DNA of 64,000 nucleotides from Hydrogenophilales bacterium (GCA_016719465.1 JADJYY010000007.1:88906-152905); one strand, 5' to 3'; counted from the first letter of the stretch, positions 43,396 to 53,013 are shown. A program made the numbers and translations. The notes: a model not told the origin generated them from the sequence alone.

Positions 43396-44943
43396 TTAGT
43401 TGAAATCGATGAGCGCGTGTCCGCTCATTTCCGTCGGCTGGGGCAGGCCCATCATCTTGAGCAGGGTGGGCGCCACGTCCTCCAGGGCGCCGGTGTCCTG
43501 GATCGCCGCCTTGCGCCCGATGTACAGGAAAGGCACCAGATTGATGGTGTGCGCCGTGTGGGGCTGGTTGGTGAGGGTGTCCAGCATGGTTTCGGCATTG
43601 CCGTGATCGGCGGTGATCAGCACTTCCCCGCCGATGGCCAGCATGGCGTCCACCGCGCGGCCGATGCAGACATCCACGGCTTCCACGGCCTTGATGGCCG
43701 CGTCCATGATGCCGGTATGGCCCACCATGTCGCAGTTGGCGAAGTTGCAGATGATGGCGTCGTACTTCCTGGCGGCGATGGCCTCGACCAGCTTGTCGGT
43801 CACCTCGAGGGCGCTCATCTCGGGCTTGAGGTCGTAGGTGGCCACATCGGGCGAATTGACCATGATACGGTCCTCCCCGGGATAGACCGTTTCCTCGCCG
43901 CCATTGAAGAAGTAGGTGACGTGGGGGTATTTCTCGGTCTCGGCGATGCGCAGTTGCCGCAGGCCCAGCTTGGCCACGTACTCGCCGAAGCCGTTGCGCA
44001 CCCGCTCGGGCGGAAAGGCGACGGGGACGTCGAAATCCTCGCTGTAGCTGGTCAGCGTGCAATAACGGGACAGCTTGGGCAGGTATTCCCGTTCGAACTC
44101 CCTGAACTCCGGTTCGATGAAGGCCCGGGTCATCTGGCGCGCCCGGTCGGAGCGGAAATTCATGAACACGATGGCATCGCCGTCATTCATCCGCGCCGGT
44201 TGTTCGCCCGCCGGGACGATGGCGGTGGCCTTCACGAATTCGTCGCCCTCGCCCCGGGCGTAGGCCATCTCCAGGCCCAGCATGGCGGAGGGCGCGGCGA
44301 ACTCCGCCCGCCCCTGGGTCAGCAGGTCGTAGGCTACCTTGACCCGCTGCCAGCGGCGATCCCTGTCCATGGCGTAGTAGCGGCCGACGATGGAGGCGAT
44401 GCGGCCGGCGCCGAGGGCGTCCACCTTGTCCTGCAGGCAGCGCAAATAGGCTTCCGCGCTCTTGGGCGGGGTATCGCGTCCGTCCAGGAAAGCATGGACA
44501 TACACTTTCTTCAGCCCGCTTTGGACCGCCATGTCCAGCATGGCATGGATGTGGTTTTCGTGGCTGTGCACGCCGCCATCGGACAGCAGGCCGAGGATGT
44601 GCAGGGCGGAGCCGCGGCGCCCGACCTGGTCGATGACATCAAGCAAGGCCATGTTGGTGGCGAAGTGGCCATTGCGGATGGCGCGGTCGATGCGCGTGAA
44701 CTCCTGGTACACCACGCGACCCGCGCCGATGTTCAGATGTCCCACCTCGGAATTGCCCATCTGGCCGGCGGGAAGACCCACCGCGGCTTCGGAAGCCTGG
44801 ATCAGGGTATGGGGATGGGTTTCCCAGAGCCGGTCCCAATGGGGTTTGCGGGCGCAGGCTATGGCATTGTGGGTGTCGGGGTGACGGCAGCCGAAGCCAT
44901 CGAGGATGAGGAGAAGCACAGGCTTGACGGCGGAATTGGGCAT
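43396..44943 (-). CDS. gpmI: 2,3-bisphosphoglycerate-independent phosphoglycerate mutase
   Basis: A 515-residue manganese-dependent glycolytic enzyme interconverting 3- and 2-phosphoglycerate. The N-terminal metal site and catalytic serine lie in LLILDGFGCR and GQMGNSEVGHLNIGAGR, and the C-terminal metal site in FANCDMVGHTG and ITADHGNAE. It is complete and the first gene of the operon with envC and ctpA. Confidence 0.95.
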   Translation of the reverse strand: MPNSAVKPVLLLILDGFGCRHPDTHNAIACARKPHWDRLWETHPHTLIQASEAAVGLPAGQMGNSEVGHLNIGAGRVVYQEFTRIDRAIRNGHFATNMALLDVIDQVGRRGSALHILGLLSDGGVHSHENHIHAMLDMAVQSGLKKVYVHAFLDGRDTPPKSAEAYLRCLQDKVDALGAGRIASIVGRYYAMDRDRRWQRVKVAYDLLTQGRAEFAAPSAMLGLEMAYARGEGDEFVKATAIVPAGEQPARMNDGDAIVFMNFRSDRARQMTRAFIEPEFREFEREYLPKLSRYCTLTSYSEDFDVPVAFPPERVRNGFGEYVAKLGLRQLRIAETEKYPHVTYFFNGGEETVYPGEDRIMVNSPDVATYDLKPEMSALEVTDKLVEAIAARKYDAIICNFANCDMVGHTGIMDAAIKAVEAVDVCIGRAVDAMLAIGGEVLITADHGNAETMLDTLTNQPHTAHTINLVPFLYIGRKAAIQDTGALEDVAPTLLKMMGLPQPTEMSGHALIDFN

Positions 44944-44990
44944 CAGGCGATTTTATCTTTATTCCGGGGGCAATTTTCGCGCGGTATTTT

Positions 44991-45019
44991 AGTATATTTG
45001 AATACATTAGGGATATACT
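44991..45019. promoter_or_regulatory. inverted repeat at the arsR-type regulator promoter
   Basis: AGTATAT (44991-44997) and ATATACT (45013-45019) form a perfect 7-bp inverted repeat with 15 bp between, in an AT-rich patch ~80 bp before the regulator start. The likely binder is that regulator. Confidence 0.5.
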
Positions 45020-45096
45020 GGCCGTGACAGTTCGGTTACGCCGCCCGGGCTGTCAGGCGTTTTGGCAACAGCGTAATCTGGCGGCACGGAGACAGC

Positions 45097-45414
45097 ATGA
45101 CAACCGAGTCCATGGAACTCATCGACAAGGACGAGCACATCGAACAGGCGTCGCGCGCCCTCAAGGCCATGTCCCACCCCCTCAGACTGAAGATCCTCTG
45201 CGTGCTCGGGGACAAGGAAGTCAGCGTGCAGGATATCGTGGAGAACGTGGGCACTTCCCAGAGCAACATTTCCCAGCATCTGGCCATTCTTCGCGACAAG
45301 GGCGTCCTGCGCACCCGCAAGGACGCCAACCGGGTGTACTACCGGGTGGGCGATACCCGCACCCTGCAACTCATCGGCATGATGCGCGACGTGTTTTGCG
45401 GATTCGCGAAATAA
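45097..45414 (+). CDS. ArsR-family repressor with the SqrR/BigR/YgaV-type cysteine pair
   Basis: A 105-residue winged-helix repressor: AMSHPLRLKILCVLGDKEVSV, recognition helix GTSQSNISQHLAILRDKGV and wing RTRKDANRVYYRVGD. A cysteine in LKILC (about residue 35) and another in MMRDVFCGF (about 101) match the two redox cysteines of SqrR, BigR and YgaV, which sense persulfides by forming a polysulfide bridge. The ArsR metal-box ELCVCDL is absent. It sits at the head of a TolC/adaptor/RND operon that ends with a YgaP-like DUF2892 gene. Confidence 0.85.
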   Translation: MTTESMELIDKDEHIEQASRALKAMSHPLRLKILCVLGDKEVSVQDIVENVGTSQSNISQHLAILRDKGVLRTRKDANRVYYRVGDTRTLQLIGMMRDVFCGFAK

Positions 45415-45468
45415 TGACGAGTTAACGACGTGAAGCGCGAGACTCGCGCTTATCCTTGCATAAGTAAA

Positions 45469-45487
45469 ACTAATGAGTTATATTAGT
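45469..45487. promoter_or_regulatory. ACTAAT-N7-ATTAGT palindrome upstream of the efflux operon
   Basis: Perfect 6-bp inverted repeat (45469-45474 / 45482-45487), with a third ACTAAT at 45492-45497, 65 bp before the tolC-like start. Candidate operator for the upstream ArsR-type repressor, although its sequence differs from the site at 44991-45019. Confidence 0.45.
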
Positions 45488-45551
45488 CGGCACTAATGTT
45501 CCCGTGCCCTCCTATGGTGGCGCGGGGTAGCGTCTCAGCAAGGAGCGTTGC

Positions 45552-46932
45552 ATGGATCAGGCAAATCTATGGCGGTCGGTGTTTCTGACCGCGATTCTCG
45601 CGATGGCCGCCCCCGTCTGGGCGGAGAAGCTCGAATACAAGCAATGTGTCGATCTGGCCCTGGCCCAGAACCCGGACCTGGCCGTCAGCCGTTCCCAGAT
45701 CGAGCAGGCGGAAGCCGCCCTGCGCCAGGCGGAAGGCAACAGGCTGCCGCGCCTGAACCTGTCCCTGACGGCGAGCCGCAGCAACGACCCGCTGAATGCC
45801 TTCGGCATGAAGCTGGGGCAGAGCAACGTGAGCTTCGGCGATTTCGGCCCCCCCGCGGGCGGGGCCTTTCGGCAACTACCCCGCCAACCTCAACACGCTG
45901 AACGACCCCGACGACGTCAACAACTTCAACACCCGGATCGAGCTCCTGGTCCCCGTCTACAACGGCGGCATGGTGCAAAGCTACGTGGACACCGCCAAGG
46001 CCTACGTGCGCGCCGCCCAGTCCGGCGACCAGGTGGCCCGCCAGCAGCTCGCCAAGCACGTGCTCATGGCCTACGAGGGCGTCCACACCGCCCGCGCCTA
46101 CATCAAGCTGGCGAACGAGGCGAAGGTCGCCGCCGAGGAATACGCGCGCATCAGCGAGAAGCTGCACAAGCAGGGCATGGTGGTGAAGAGCGATGTGCTC
46201 TCGGCTCGGGCCAACCTGGAAGACGTGAAGGTCAAGGTGGTCGAGGCGAGGAATGCCGAGGCGGCCGCCCTCGACCAGCTCGCCTTGCTGATGGGCAAAT
46301 CCCTGGACGAGCCCCTGGATGTGGGCGAGCCGGTCAATCCCAGGCTGTTGCCGGGCAGCGCCAGCGACCTGCGCGCCCAGGCCGTGAACGAGCACGCCGG
46401 CCTGCGCGCCCTGCGCAGCCAGGTGGAAGGCGCCGGCGCCCAGGTGGGGGCGGCCCGCGCGAGCAAGAAACCCCAGTTCAACGTCATGCTGCGCCAGGAC
46501 TGGAACGACGAGAACCTGGGCGTGGATGCCTCCTCCTACACCGTGGCCGGCGTGCTGTCCTGGGCCGCTTTCGACGGCGGCACCACCAACGCCGCCATCG
46601 ACCGGGCCCAGGCCCAGCGCTCGGAGCTGGTCGCCAAGCTGCGCCAGGCCGAGGAGGGCGTGGCTTACCAGGTCACCGAGGCGCGGCGCAAGGCGCTGGA
46701 AGCGGAAGAAAAGATCGTCGCCCGGGAAGCCGGCCTGGAACAGGCCCGGGAAGCCCAGCGCCTGGTGAAGAAGCGCTACGAGAACGGCGTGACCACGCTG
46801 ATCGAAGTGCTCGGTGCCCAGGCCCAGTTCGACAAGGCGAACGCCGACCTGGTGGCCGCCCGCTACGAACTCGCCGTCAACCGGGCGGAACTGAAGCGCG
46901 TCGTGGGCGTGCTGACCGCCGATACCCTCTGA
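45552..46932 (+). CDS. TolC-family outer-membrane protein of the RND operon, apparent frameshift
   Basis: Signal peptide and first half MDQANLWRSVFL...LEYKQCVDLALAQNPDLAVS read in one frame and the rest (NTRIELLVPVYNGG through ELKRVVGVLTADTL) in another. A run of seven C at 45848-45854 is probably one too long; six would give G-P-P-R-A-G-P-F-G-N-Y-P-A-N-L and a continuous ~459-residue outer-membrane factor. The efflux adaptor follows 13 nt downstream. Confidence 0.85.
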
Positions 46933-46945
46933 TCCGGAGCCGACC

Positions 46946-48025
46946 ATGGCCAACAGCAAACTCGTGAAACCCCTCGTTGTCGCCCTGTCCCTATCCCTGC
47001 CCCTGACCCTGATCGGCTGCTCCGGCGAGGACAAGGCCAGGACCGCCCAGGAAGCCCGGCGCACGGTCCAGGCCCAGACCACCATCATCCAGCCCAGCGA
47101 AGGCCTGGCCACCACCGCCGTCACCGGCACGGTGGAAGCTCTGGAATCGGTGCGCGTCGCCTCCCGCCTGATGGGCTATATCCGCGACATCGCCGTGGTG
47201 GAAGGCCAGGCGGTGAAGGCCGGCCAGCGCCTGTTCACCATCGATCCCCTGGACATCGAGGGCGCCGTGGAGCAGGCGCGCCTGGGCGTGAAGCAGGCCG
47301 AGGACGCCATGAAGGACGCGGAAGCCGACTACAAGCGCTTCGAGAACCTCTACAAGGACGAAGTGGTCACGCGCCAGAACTACGAGAAGATGAAGCTCAA
47401 CTACGACATGGCCGTCACCCGCGCCGCCCAGGCCAAGGCCGGCCTCGGCACCGCCCAGGGCCAGATGCGCTACGCCACGGTGACTTCCCCCATCAACGGC
47501 GTGGTCACGCAGAAGCTGGCCAACGAGGGCGACATCGCCGCCCCCGGCCATCCCGTGCTGATGGTGGAAAACCCCGCCCGCCTGCAAGTGCGCGGCAGCG
47601 TGTCCGAGGACATCCACCGGGGCCTGAAGCTCGGCGCCCAGGTGATGGTGGAGGTGGACGGCCAGGACCAGGCCGTGGCCGCCAAGGTGGCCCAATTGGC
47701 CCCCGCCGCCGATCCCATGACCCACACCTACACGGTGAAGCTGGACATCGCCGCGCCGGGCCTCAAGAGCGGCACCTTTGCCCGCATCCTGTTCCCCACC
47801 GGCAAGCGCACCGTCCTGGCCGTGCCGGAAGCCGCCGTGCTGGAGCGAGCCGGCATCGTCGGCGTGTTCGTGGTGGACGCCCAGGGCGCGGCCCAATATC
47901 GCATGGTGCGCCTGGGCAAGCAGGAAGGCGGTCTGGTGGAAGTGCTGTCCGGTCTCAATCCCGGCGACAAGGTGGTGACCGGCAACGCTCAGGCCGTGAA
48001 CAACGGCGACAAGATTTCGGGATAA
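46946..48025 (+). CDS. RND efflux periplasmic adaptor lipoprotein
   Basis: A 359-residue membrane-fusion protein with a lipobox (LTLIGCSG) for inner-membrane attachment. It has the biotinyl-lipoyl halves SRLMGYIRDIAVVEGQAVKAGQRLF and YATVTSPINGVVTQKLANEGD, a helical hairpin between them and the beta-barrel and membrane-proximal domains. It bridges the RND pump and TolC. Confidence 0.92.
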   Translation: MANSKLVKPLVVALSLSLPLTLIGCSGEDKARTAQEARRTVQAQTTIIQPSEGLATTAVTGTVEALESVRVASRLMGYIRDIAVVEGQAVKAGQRLFTIDPLDIEGAVEQARLGVKQAEDAMKDAEADYKRFENLYKDEVVTRQNYEKMKLNYDMAVTRAAQAKAGLGTAQGQMRYATVTSPINGVVTQKLANEGDIAAPGHPVLMVENPARLQVRGSVSEDIHRGLKLGAQVMVEVDGQDQAVAAKVAQLAPAADPMTHTYTVKLDIAAPGLKSGTFARILFPTGKRTVLAVPEAAVLERAGIVGVFVVDAQGAAQYRMVRLGKQEGGLVEVLSGLNPGDKVVTGNAQAVNNGDKISG

Positions 48026-48028
48026 GCC

Positions 48029-51000
48029 ATGAGCGCCGCCGCCGAACAAGACACCGCCATGAACCTGGCGGGCAAGCTCGCCAAGGGCTTTCTCACCTCC
48101 AAGCTGACCGCCCTGTTCATCCTGGCGGTGACCCTCACCGGCCTGCTGGCCCTGGTGGTCACGCCCCGGGAATACAACCCGCAGATCGTGGTGCCGGCGG
48201 CCAACATCATCGTCGCCAAGCCGGGCGCCTCCGCCACCGAAATCCACAACCTGGTGGTGAAGCCCCTGGAAGCCATCATGAACGCCCAGTCCGGGGTGGA
48301 TCACACCTTCGGCTACGCCACCAACGACTTCGGCCTGGTGACGGTGCAGTTCAGGGTGGGCGAGAACCAGGAGGACAGCCTGGTGAAGCTCTACAACCAG
48401 TTGATGCAGAACTGGGATCGCATCCCGCCCGGCGCCATGGAGCCCATGGTCAAGCCCATCAACGTGGACGATGTACCGATCATGACGCTGACCCTGAGCT
48501 CCAGCGCCTATGACGACTACAAGCTGCGCGAGGTGGCCCAGCGCCTGCTGGAACAGCTGCGCAACGTGCCCGGCGTGTCCTTCACCCAGACCATCGGCGG
48601 ACGCCTGCGCGCGGTGAACGTCTGGATCGATCCCCAGCGCCTGGAAGCGGCGGGGCTCACCCTGGACCGCATCGACCAGATGCTGCGCGGTTCCAACGTG
48701 GCGGCGCCCCTGGGCGAACTGGTGCAGGACAACCAGAGCAAGCCCCTGCGCCTGTCCGGCTTCCTGGGCTCCGCCGAGGAGGTCGGCAAGATCGTGGTGG
48801 GCGTTTCCCGTGGCGGCGGCCCGGTCTATCTGAAGGACATCGCGAAGATCGAGGACGGCCCGGCGGAGATCGAGGAAACCACCCGCTTCGCCTTCGGCCC
48901 GGCCGCCGGGAAGAAGTCCTCCGGTGAACAGCCCGCCGTGACCCTGGCCATCGCCAAGAAGGCGGGCACCAATGCCGTCGTCGTCGCGGATGCCGTGCTC
49001 GCCAAGCTGGAGGACCTGAAGAAACAGGCCATCCCCGCCGGCGTGGACGTGGCCGTCACCCGCAACGACGGCGCCAAGGCCGACGCGGCGGTGAACGAAC
49101 TGGTCATGCACCTGGGGATAGCCATCGCCTCGGTGGTGGTGATCCTGGTGGTGTTCCTGGGCTGGCGCGAGGCCGGCATCGTCACCCTGACCGTGCCCCT
49201 CATCCTGTTCGTGGTGCTGGCCGTGGGCCTGGCCTTCGGCCAGACCATCAACCGCATCACCCTGTTCGCCCTGATCCTGTCCCTGGGGCTGCTGGTGGAC
49301 GCGGCCATCGTGGTCATCGAGAACATCCATCGCCACCTGCACCACGGCTCGAAGAAGAGCTTCGCCGAAACCCTGGTGATCGCCACCAACGAGATCGGCA
49401 ATCCCACCAACATCGCCACCATCGCGGTGATCCTGGCCTTCATCCCCATGGCCTTCGTCACCGGCATGATGGGCCCGTTCATGATGCCCATCCCGTTCAA
49501 CGTGCCGGTGGCCATGATCGCCTCCATCGTCATCGCCTACATGGTGGTGCCCTGGGCGTCCAACCGCTGGCTGGCGGGCAAGGCGGCGCGCGACGCCCTG
49601 GAGCGGACGCCCTGCCTGGAAGAGCCCTGCAAGCCGGACGCCTTGCAGCAGGCCTACATGACGGTGCTCACCCCCCTGATCCGCTCGGCCTCCAAGCGCA
49701 ACATCACCTTCCTGGTGGTGCTGGCCCTGCTGGGCGGCGCCATGCTCATGCCGGCCTGGCAGTTCATCCGCCCCGCCGGCCTGAACGGCCCCCTGTCCCC
49801 CCTGGGCGTGGAACTGAAGATGCTGCCCAACGACAACACCAACACCCTGCTGCTGCAGGTGGACATGCCCGCCGGCGCGGCCCTGGCGGCCACCGACCAG
49901 GTGGCGCGAGCGGTGGGCGGCGTGGTGGGCAGGCATCCCCACGTCACCGACTACCAGACTTTCCTGGGCATGACCGCGCCCATCGACTTCGCCGCCCTGG
50001 TGCGCGGCGACATGATCAAGCGCGGCGGCAACCTCGCCCAGTTGCGGGTGAACCTGGTGGACAAGCACCACCGGGACGACTCCTCCCACGAGATCGCCGA
50101 CCAGCTCAACAAGGCCCTGATGGACGTGCGCAAGGCCTTCCCCACGGCCAAGCTGAAGCTGTACGAGACGCCCCCCGGCCCGCCGGTCCAGGCCCAGATC
50201 CTGGCCGAGCTGTATGGTCCGGACTACGACGTGATGCGCGCCGCCGCCAACCACGTGGACCAGGCTTTCGCGGGCATCTACGGCATGATCAACGTGGACG
50301 ATTCGGTCACCGCCAACGCCGACAGCTTCCATGTTCGCGTCGACAGCGAGAAGGCCCTGCTATCGGGCGTGGCCCCCGGCCAGGTGGCCAAGTTGCTGCG
50401 CGACTACGTGTCCGGCTTCGCCATCGGCACCCTGCACGTGGACAACGCCCGGGAGCCCATCGACATCAAGGTGCGCCTGCCGCGCGAGCTGCGCGCCGGT
50501 CCCGAGACCCTGATGAACCTGCGGGTCACCAATCCCCACGGCATGCAGGTGCCCCTGTCCGCCATCGCCCGCGTGGAGAAGGTCATGGAAGCCAAGCCCA
50601 TCTACGCCCGCGACCAGCATCCCATGGTCATCGTCGGCGGCGAGCTGCTGCAATCCAGCCCGGTGTTCGCGGTGCTGGCCCTGGACCAGATGCTGGACGG
50701 CAAGGCCCTGCCCAATGGCACGAAATTCACCACCGGCAACCTGGGCTTCACCCAGGCCAGCCCCAAGGACGTGGTGGACTACACCCTGCTGTGGGGCGGC
50801 GAGATGCGCCTGACCCTGGACGTGTTCCGGGACCTCGGCTCCGCCTTCATCGTGGCGCTCATCCTCATCTACCTGATGCTGGTGGGCTACTACAAGTCCT
50901 TCATGCTGCCGGTGATCGTCATGGGCGCCATCCCGCTTACCCTGGTCGGCGTCTTTCCCGGACACTGGGCCACCAGCCAGGCCTTCACCGCCACCTCCAT

Positions 51001-51310
51001 GATCGGCGTCATCGCCCTGGCCGGCATCGTGGTGCGCAACTCCCTGCTGCTCATCGACTTCATCCTGGACTACCGCAGGCAGGGCTACGACCTGGAGAAG
51101 GCCGTGATCGAGGCCGGCGCCGTGCGCTTCCGGCCCATCCTGCTGACCGCCCTGGCCATCATCCTGGGTTCCGCCATCATGATCACCGACCCGGTGTTCG
51201 GCGGCCTGGCGGTGTCCCTGATCTTCGGCACCTTCGCTTCCACCGCGCTGACCCTGGTGGTCATCCCGCTCATGTACTACCTGTGGCAGCGTAATCTCAA
51301 ATCTGTTTGA
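48029..51310 (+). CDS. RND-family efflux permease
   Basis: A 1093-residue inner-membrane proton antiporter with 12 predicted membrane helices and two large periplasmic loops. The TM4 relay aspartate is in LLVDAAIVVIENIHRHL. The overall type is hydrophobe/amphiphile (HAE) or closely related. It starts 4 nt after the adaptor stop. The transported substrate is unknown; the neighbouring sulfur genes suggest a sulfur-linked compound. Confidence 0.93.
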   Translation: MSAAAEQDTAMNLAGKLAKGFLTSKLTALFILAVTLTGLLALVVTPREYNPQIVVPAANIIVAKPGASATEIHNLVVKPLEAIMNAQSGVDHTFGYATNDFGLVTVQFRVGENQEDSLVKLYNQLMQNWDRIPPGAMEPMVKPINVDDVPIMTLTLSSSAYDDYKLREVAQRLLEQLRNVPGVSFTQTIGGRLRAVNVWIDPQRLEAAGLTLDRIDQMLRGSNVAAPLGELVQDNQSKPLRLSGFLGSAEEVGKIVVGVSRGGGPVYLKDIAKIEDGPAEIEETTRFAFGPAAGKKSSGEQPAVTLAIAKKAGTNAVVVADAVLAKLEDLKKQAIPAGVDVAVTRNDGAKADAAVNELVMHLGIAIASVVVILVVFLGWREAGIVTLTVPLILFVVLAVGLAFGQTINRITLFALILSLGLLVDAAIVVIENIHRHLHHGSKKSFAETLVIATNEIGNPTNIATIAVILAFIPMAFVTGMMGPFMMPIPFNVPVAMIASIVIAYMVVPWASNRWLAGKAARDALERTPCLEEPCKPDALQQAYMTVLTPLIRSASKRNITFLVVLALLGGAMLMPAWQFIRPAGLNGPLSPLGVELKMLPNDNTNTLLLQVDMPAGAALAATDQVARAVGGVVGRHPHVTDYQTFLGMTAPIDFAALVRGDMIKRGGNLAQLRVNLVDKHHRDDSSHEIADQLNKALMDVRKAFPTAKLKLYETPPGPPVQAQILAELYGPDYDVMRAAANHVDQAFAGIYGMINVDDSVTANADSFHVRVDSEKALLSGVAPGQVAKLLRDYVSGFAIGTLHVDNAREPIDIKVRLPRELRAGPETLMNLRVTNPHGMQVPLSAIARVEKVMEAKPIYARDQHPMVIVGGELLQSSPVFAVLALDQMLDGKALPNGTKFTTGNLGFTQASPKDVVDYTLLWGGEMRLTLDVFRDLGSAFIVALILIYLMLVGYYKSFMLPVIVMGAIPLTLVGVFPGHWATSQAFTATSMIGVIALAGIVVRNSLLLIDFILDYRRQGYDLEKAVIEAGAVRFRPILLTALAIILGSAIMITDPVFGGLAVSLIFGTFASTALTLVVIPLMYYLWQRNLKSV

Positions 51311-51330
51311 AACCGCAAGGAGAACTTCCC

Positions 51331-51561
51331 ATGACCATCGAACGCATCATCCGCATCATGGCCGGCGTCATGATCCTGCTGTCCCTGGCCCTGGCCCACT
51401 TCACCGGCCAGGTGGACATGACCGGCCTGTCCTGGCTCTGGCTCACCGCCTTCATCGGCCTGAACCTGCTGCAATCCGGCTTCACCGGCGTCTGCCCGCC
51501 GGAAAAGCTGCTCAAGAAGATGGGTTTCAAGGAAGGCGGCAGCGCCTGTAGCACGAAGTAA
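51331..51561 (+). CDS. DUF2892 membrane protein (YgaP transmembrane type)
   Basis: A 76-residue two-helix membrane protein with the DUF2892 pattern MTIERIIRIMAGVMIL and GFTGVCPPEKLLKKMGF. In E. coli this domain is the C-terminal half of the rhodanese YgaP, cotranscribed with the persulfide-responsive repressor YgaV. An AAGGAG site lies before the start, 20 nt after the RND gene, so it is probably the last gene of the efflux operon. Confidence 0.87.
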   Translation: MTIERIIRIMAGVMILLSLALAHFTGQVDMTGLSWLWLTAFIGLNLLQSGFTGVCPPEKLLKKMGFKEGGSACSTK

Positions 51562-51602
51562 CGGTAAAATCGCCGGCTTTCGCGCACAGGCACGGGCAAT
51601 CC

Positions 51603-52016
51603 ATGGAATTCGTCACCCAAAACATCTGGCTCATCCTGCTGGCGGCTATTTCCGGCTTCATGCTGCTGGGCGGCGGCGGCCTGTTCGGCCGGCTCTCCGG
51701 CGTCAAGCAGATCGGCCCCCAGGAGGCGGTGCTGCTGTTCAACCACGAGGACGCCCTGGTGCTGGATGTGCGCGAGCAGTCCGAATGGTCCGACGGCCAC
51801 ATCGCCAAGGCCAGGCACATCCCCCTGGGCCAGTTGAAGAACCGCATCGCCGACCTGGAGAAATACAAGGGCAAGCCCATCGTCGCCGTGTGCCGCAGCG
51901 GCAACCGCTCGGGCTCGGCCTGCGGCCTGCTCAAGAAGGCCGGCTTCGAGAACCTGCACAACCTGGCCGGCGGCATGATCGCCTGGGACCAGGCGGGCCT
52001 GCCCAAGGAAAAATGA
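51603..52016 (+). CDS. membrane-anchored rhodanese
   Basis: A 137-residue protein with an N-terminal membrane helix (about 8-28) and a rhodanese domain containing LVLDVREQSEWSDGHIAKARHIPLGQL and the active-site loop CRSGNRSG. It transfers sulfane sulfur. It is the usual first gene of the rhodanese-grxC-secB-gpsA row of betaproteobacteria. Confidence 0.92.
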   Translation: MEFVTQNIWLILLAAISGFMLLGGGGLFGRLSGVKQIGPQEAVLLFNHEDALVLDVREQSEWSDGHIAKARHIPLGQLKNRIADLEKYKGKPIVAVCRSGNRSGSACGLLKKAGFENLHNLAGGMIAWDQAGLPKEK

Positions 52017-52045
52017 TCTCCACCCCGCAAGATCAAGGAAGCAAA

Positions 52046-52303
52046 ATGCCCCAAGTGAAGATGTACTGCACCGCCGTCTGTCCCTACTGCGTCATGGCCG
52101 AGAAACTGCTGAACAAGAAGGGCGTGACCCAGATCGAAAAAATCCGGGTCGATCTCGATCCGGCCCAGCGCGAGGAGATGATGCGCATCACCGGCCGCCG
52201 CACCGTGCCCCAGATCTACATCGGCGATCGCCACGTGGGCGGTTTCGACGACCTGTCCGCGCTGGATGCGGGCGGCGAACTGGATCCCCTGCTCTCGGCC
52301 TGA
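52046..52303 (+). CDS. grxC: glutaredoxin 3
   Basis: An 85-residue glutaredoxin with active site CPYC, the TVPQIYIG cis-proline segment and GGFDDL glutathione-binding end. It reduces mixed disulfides with glutathione. Starts after CAAGGAAG, 29 nt past the rhodanese stop. Confidence 0.95.
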   Translation: MPQVKMYCTAVCPYCVMAEKLLNKKGVTQIEKIRVDLDPAQREEMMRITGRRTVPQIYIGDRHVGGFDDLSALDAGGELDPLLSA

Positions 52304-52397
52304 CGCCAGCCGCCGGCAACGGCGGCGATGCTTGATTTTCTTCGGGCGGCCACCATCTGGTTGGCAATGCGACATGCCACAGCCTGGAATGGATCAA

Positions 52398-52473
52398 CCC
52401 CCTTACTCCCCGCGCTCGTTTCCCCCCGAGGGGGAGGTCGGTTCCTTCGCAACGGCCGTGCGAAACTGATATG
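52398..52473. repeat. 76-bp interspersed repeat, copy 2 (before trxC)
   Basis: Same element as 24097-24172 (about 7 differences in 76). Again it ends exactly with the start codon of the following gene. It sits between grxC and trxC, where secB normally follows grxC. Confidence 0.85.
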
Positions 52474-52890
52474 GAACTCGTCTGCCCCCACTGCGGCGCG
52501 GTCAACCGCGTGCCCGCCGAACGCCTGAACCAGCACCCGAAATGCGGCAAGTGCGGCGCGGAAGTCCTGCCCGCCCAGCCGGTGGAACTCACCGCCGCCA
52601 GCTTCGACAAATTCATCGCCCGCAACGAACTCCCCGTGCTGGTGGACTTCTGGGCGCCCTGGTGCGGTCCCTGCAAGCAATTCGCGCCGATCTTCGCCCA
52701 GCTGGCCGGCCAGTACGTGGGCCGGGTGCGCTTCGCCAAGGTGAATACCGAGGCGGAGCAGCAACTCGCCGGCCGCCATGGCATCCGTAGCATCCCCACC
52801 CTGGCCATGTTCAAGGGCGGCCGGGAGGTGGACCGGGTGGCGGGCGCCCTGCCGCCCCAGCAGCTTCAGGCCTGGCTGGCCCGGGTGTAG
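52471..52890 (+). CDS. trxC: thioredoxin 2 with N-terminal zinc ribbon
   Basis: A 139-residue cytoplasmic thioredoxin. The zinc-binding cysteines are VCPHC and KCGKC (residues 4-29), and the active site is WAPWCGPCKQF. IRSIPTLAMFKGG holds the cis-proline. The whole matches TrxC of E. coli closely. Its start codon lies at the end of an interspersed repeat. Confidence 0.95.
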   Translation: MELVCPHCGAVNRVPAERLNQHPKCGKCGAEVLPAQPVELTAASFDKFIARNELPVLVDFWAPWCGPCKQFAPIFAQLAGQYVGRVRFAKVNTEAEQQLAGRHGIRSIPTLAMFKGGREVDRVAGALPPQQLQAWLARV

Positions 52891-52955
52891 GCAATACCGC
52901 GCGCCTCCAGACCTCCAGACGCGCCCCAAGACTCGCCTCAAGACTCCGTTGTCCC

Positions 52956-52983
52956 TTAAGCGTCATGGGGCTGCGGCTATAAT
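52956..52983 (+). promoter_or_regulatory. probable secB promoter
   Basis: A perfect -10 element TATAAT at 52978-52983, 30 nt before the secB start. The -35 is weak (TTAAGC at 52956-52961, 16-bp spacing). Confidence 0.5.
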
Positions 52984-53013
52984 CCCCGCTTTCCCCACAC
53001 ACCGGACTTCGTC

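Noticed and set aside
46991..50332. A 1113-codon open frame on the minus strand opposite the efflux operon
   Set aside because: It lies antisense to well-supported adaptor and RND genes and its translation is His/Gly/Asp-rich without domains; it is a product of high GC in the third codon position.
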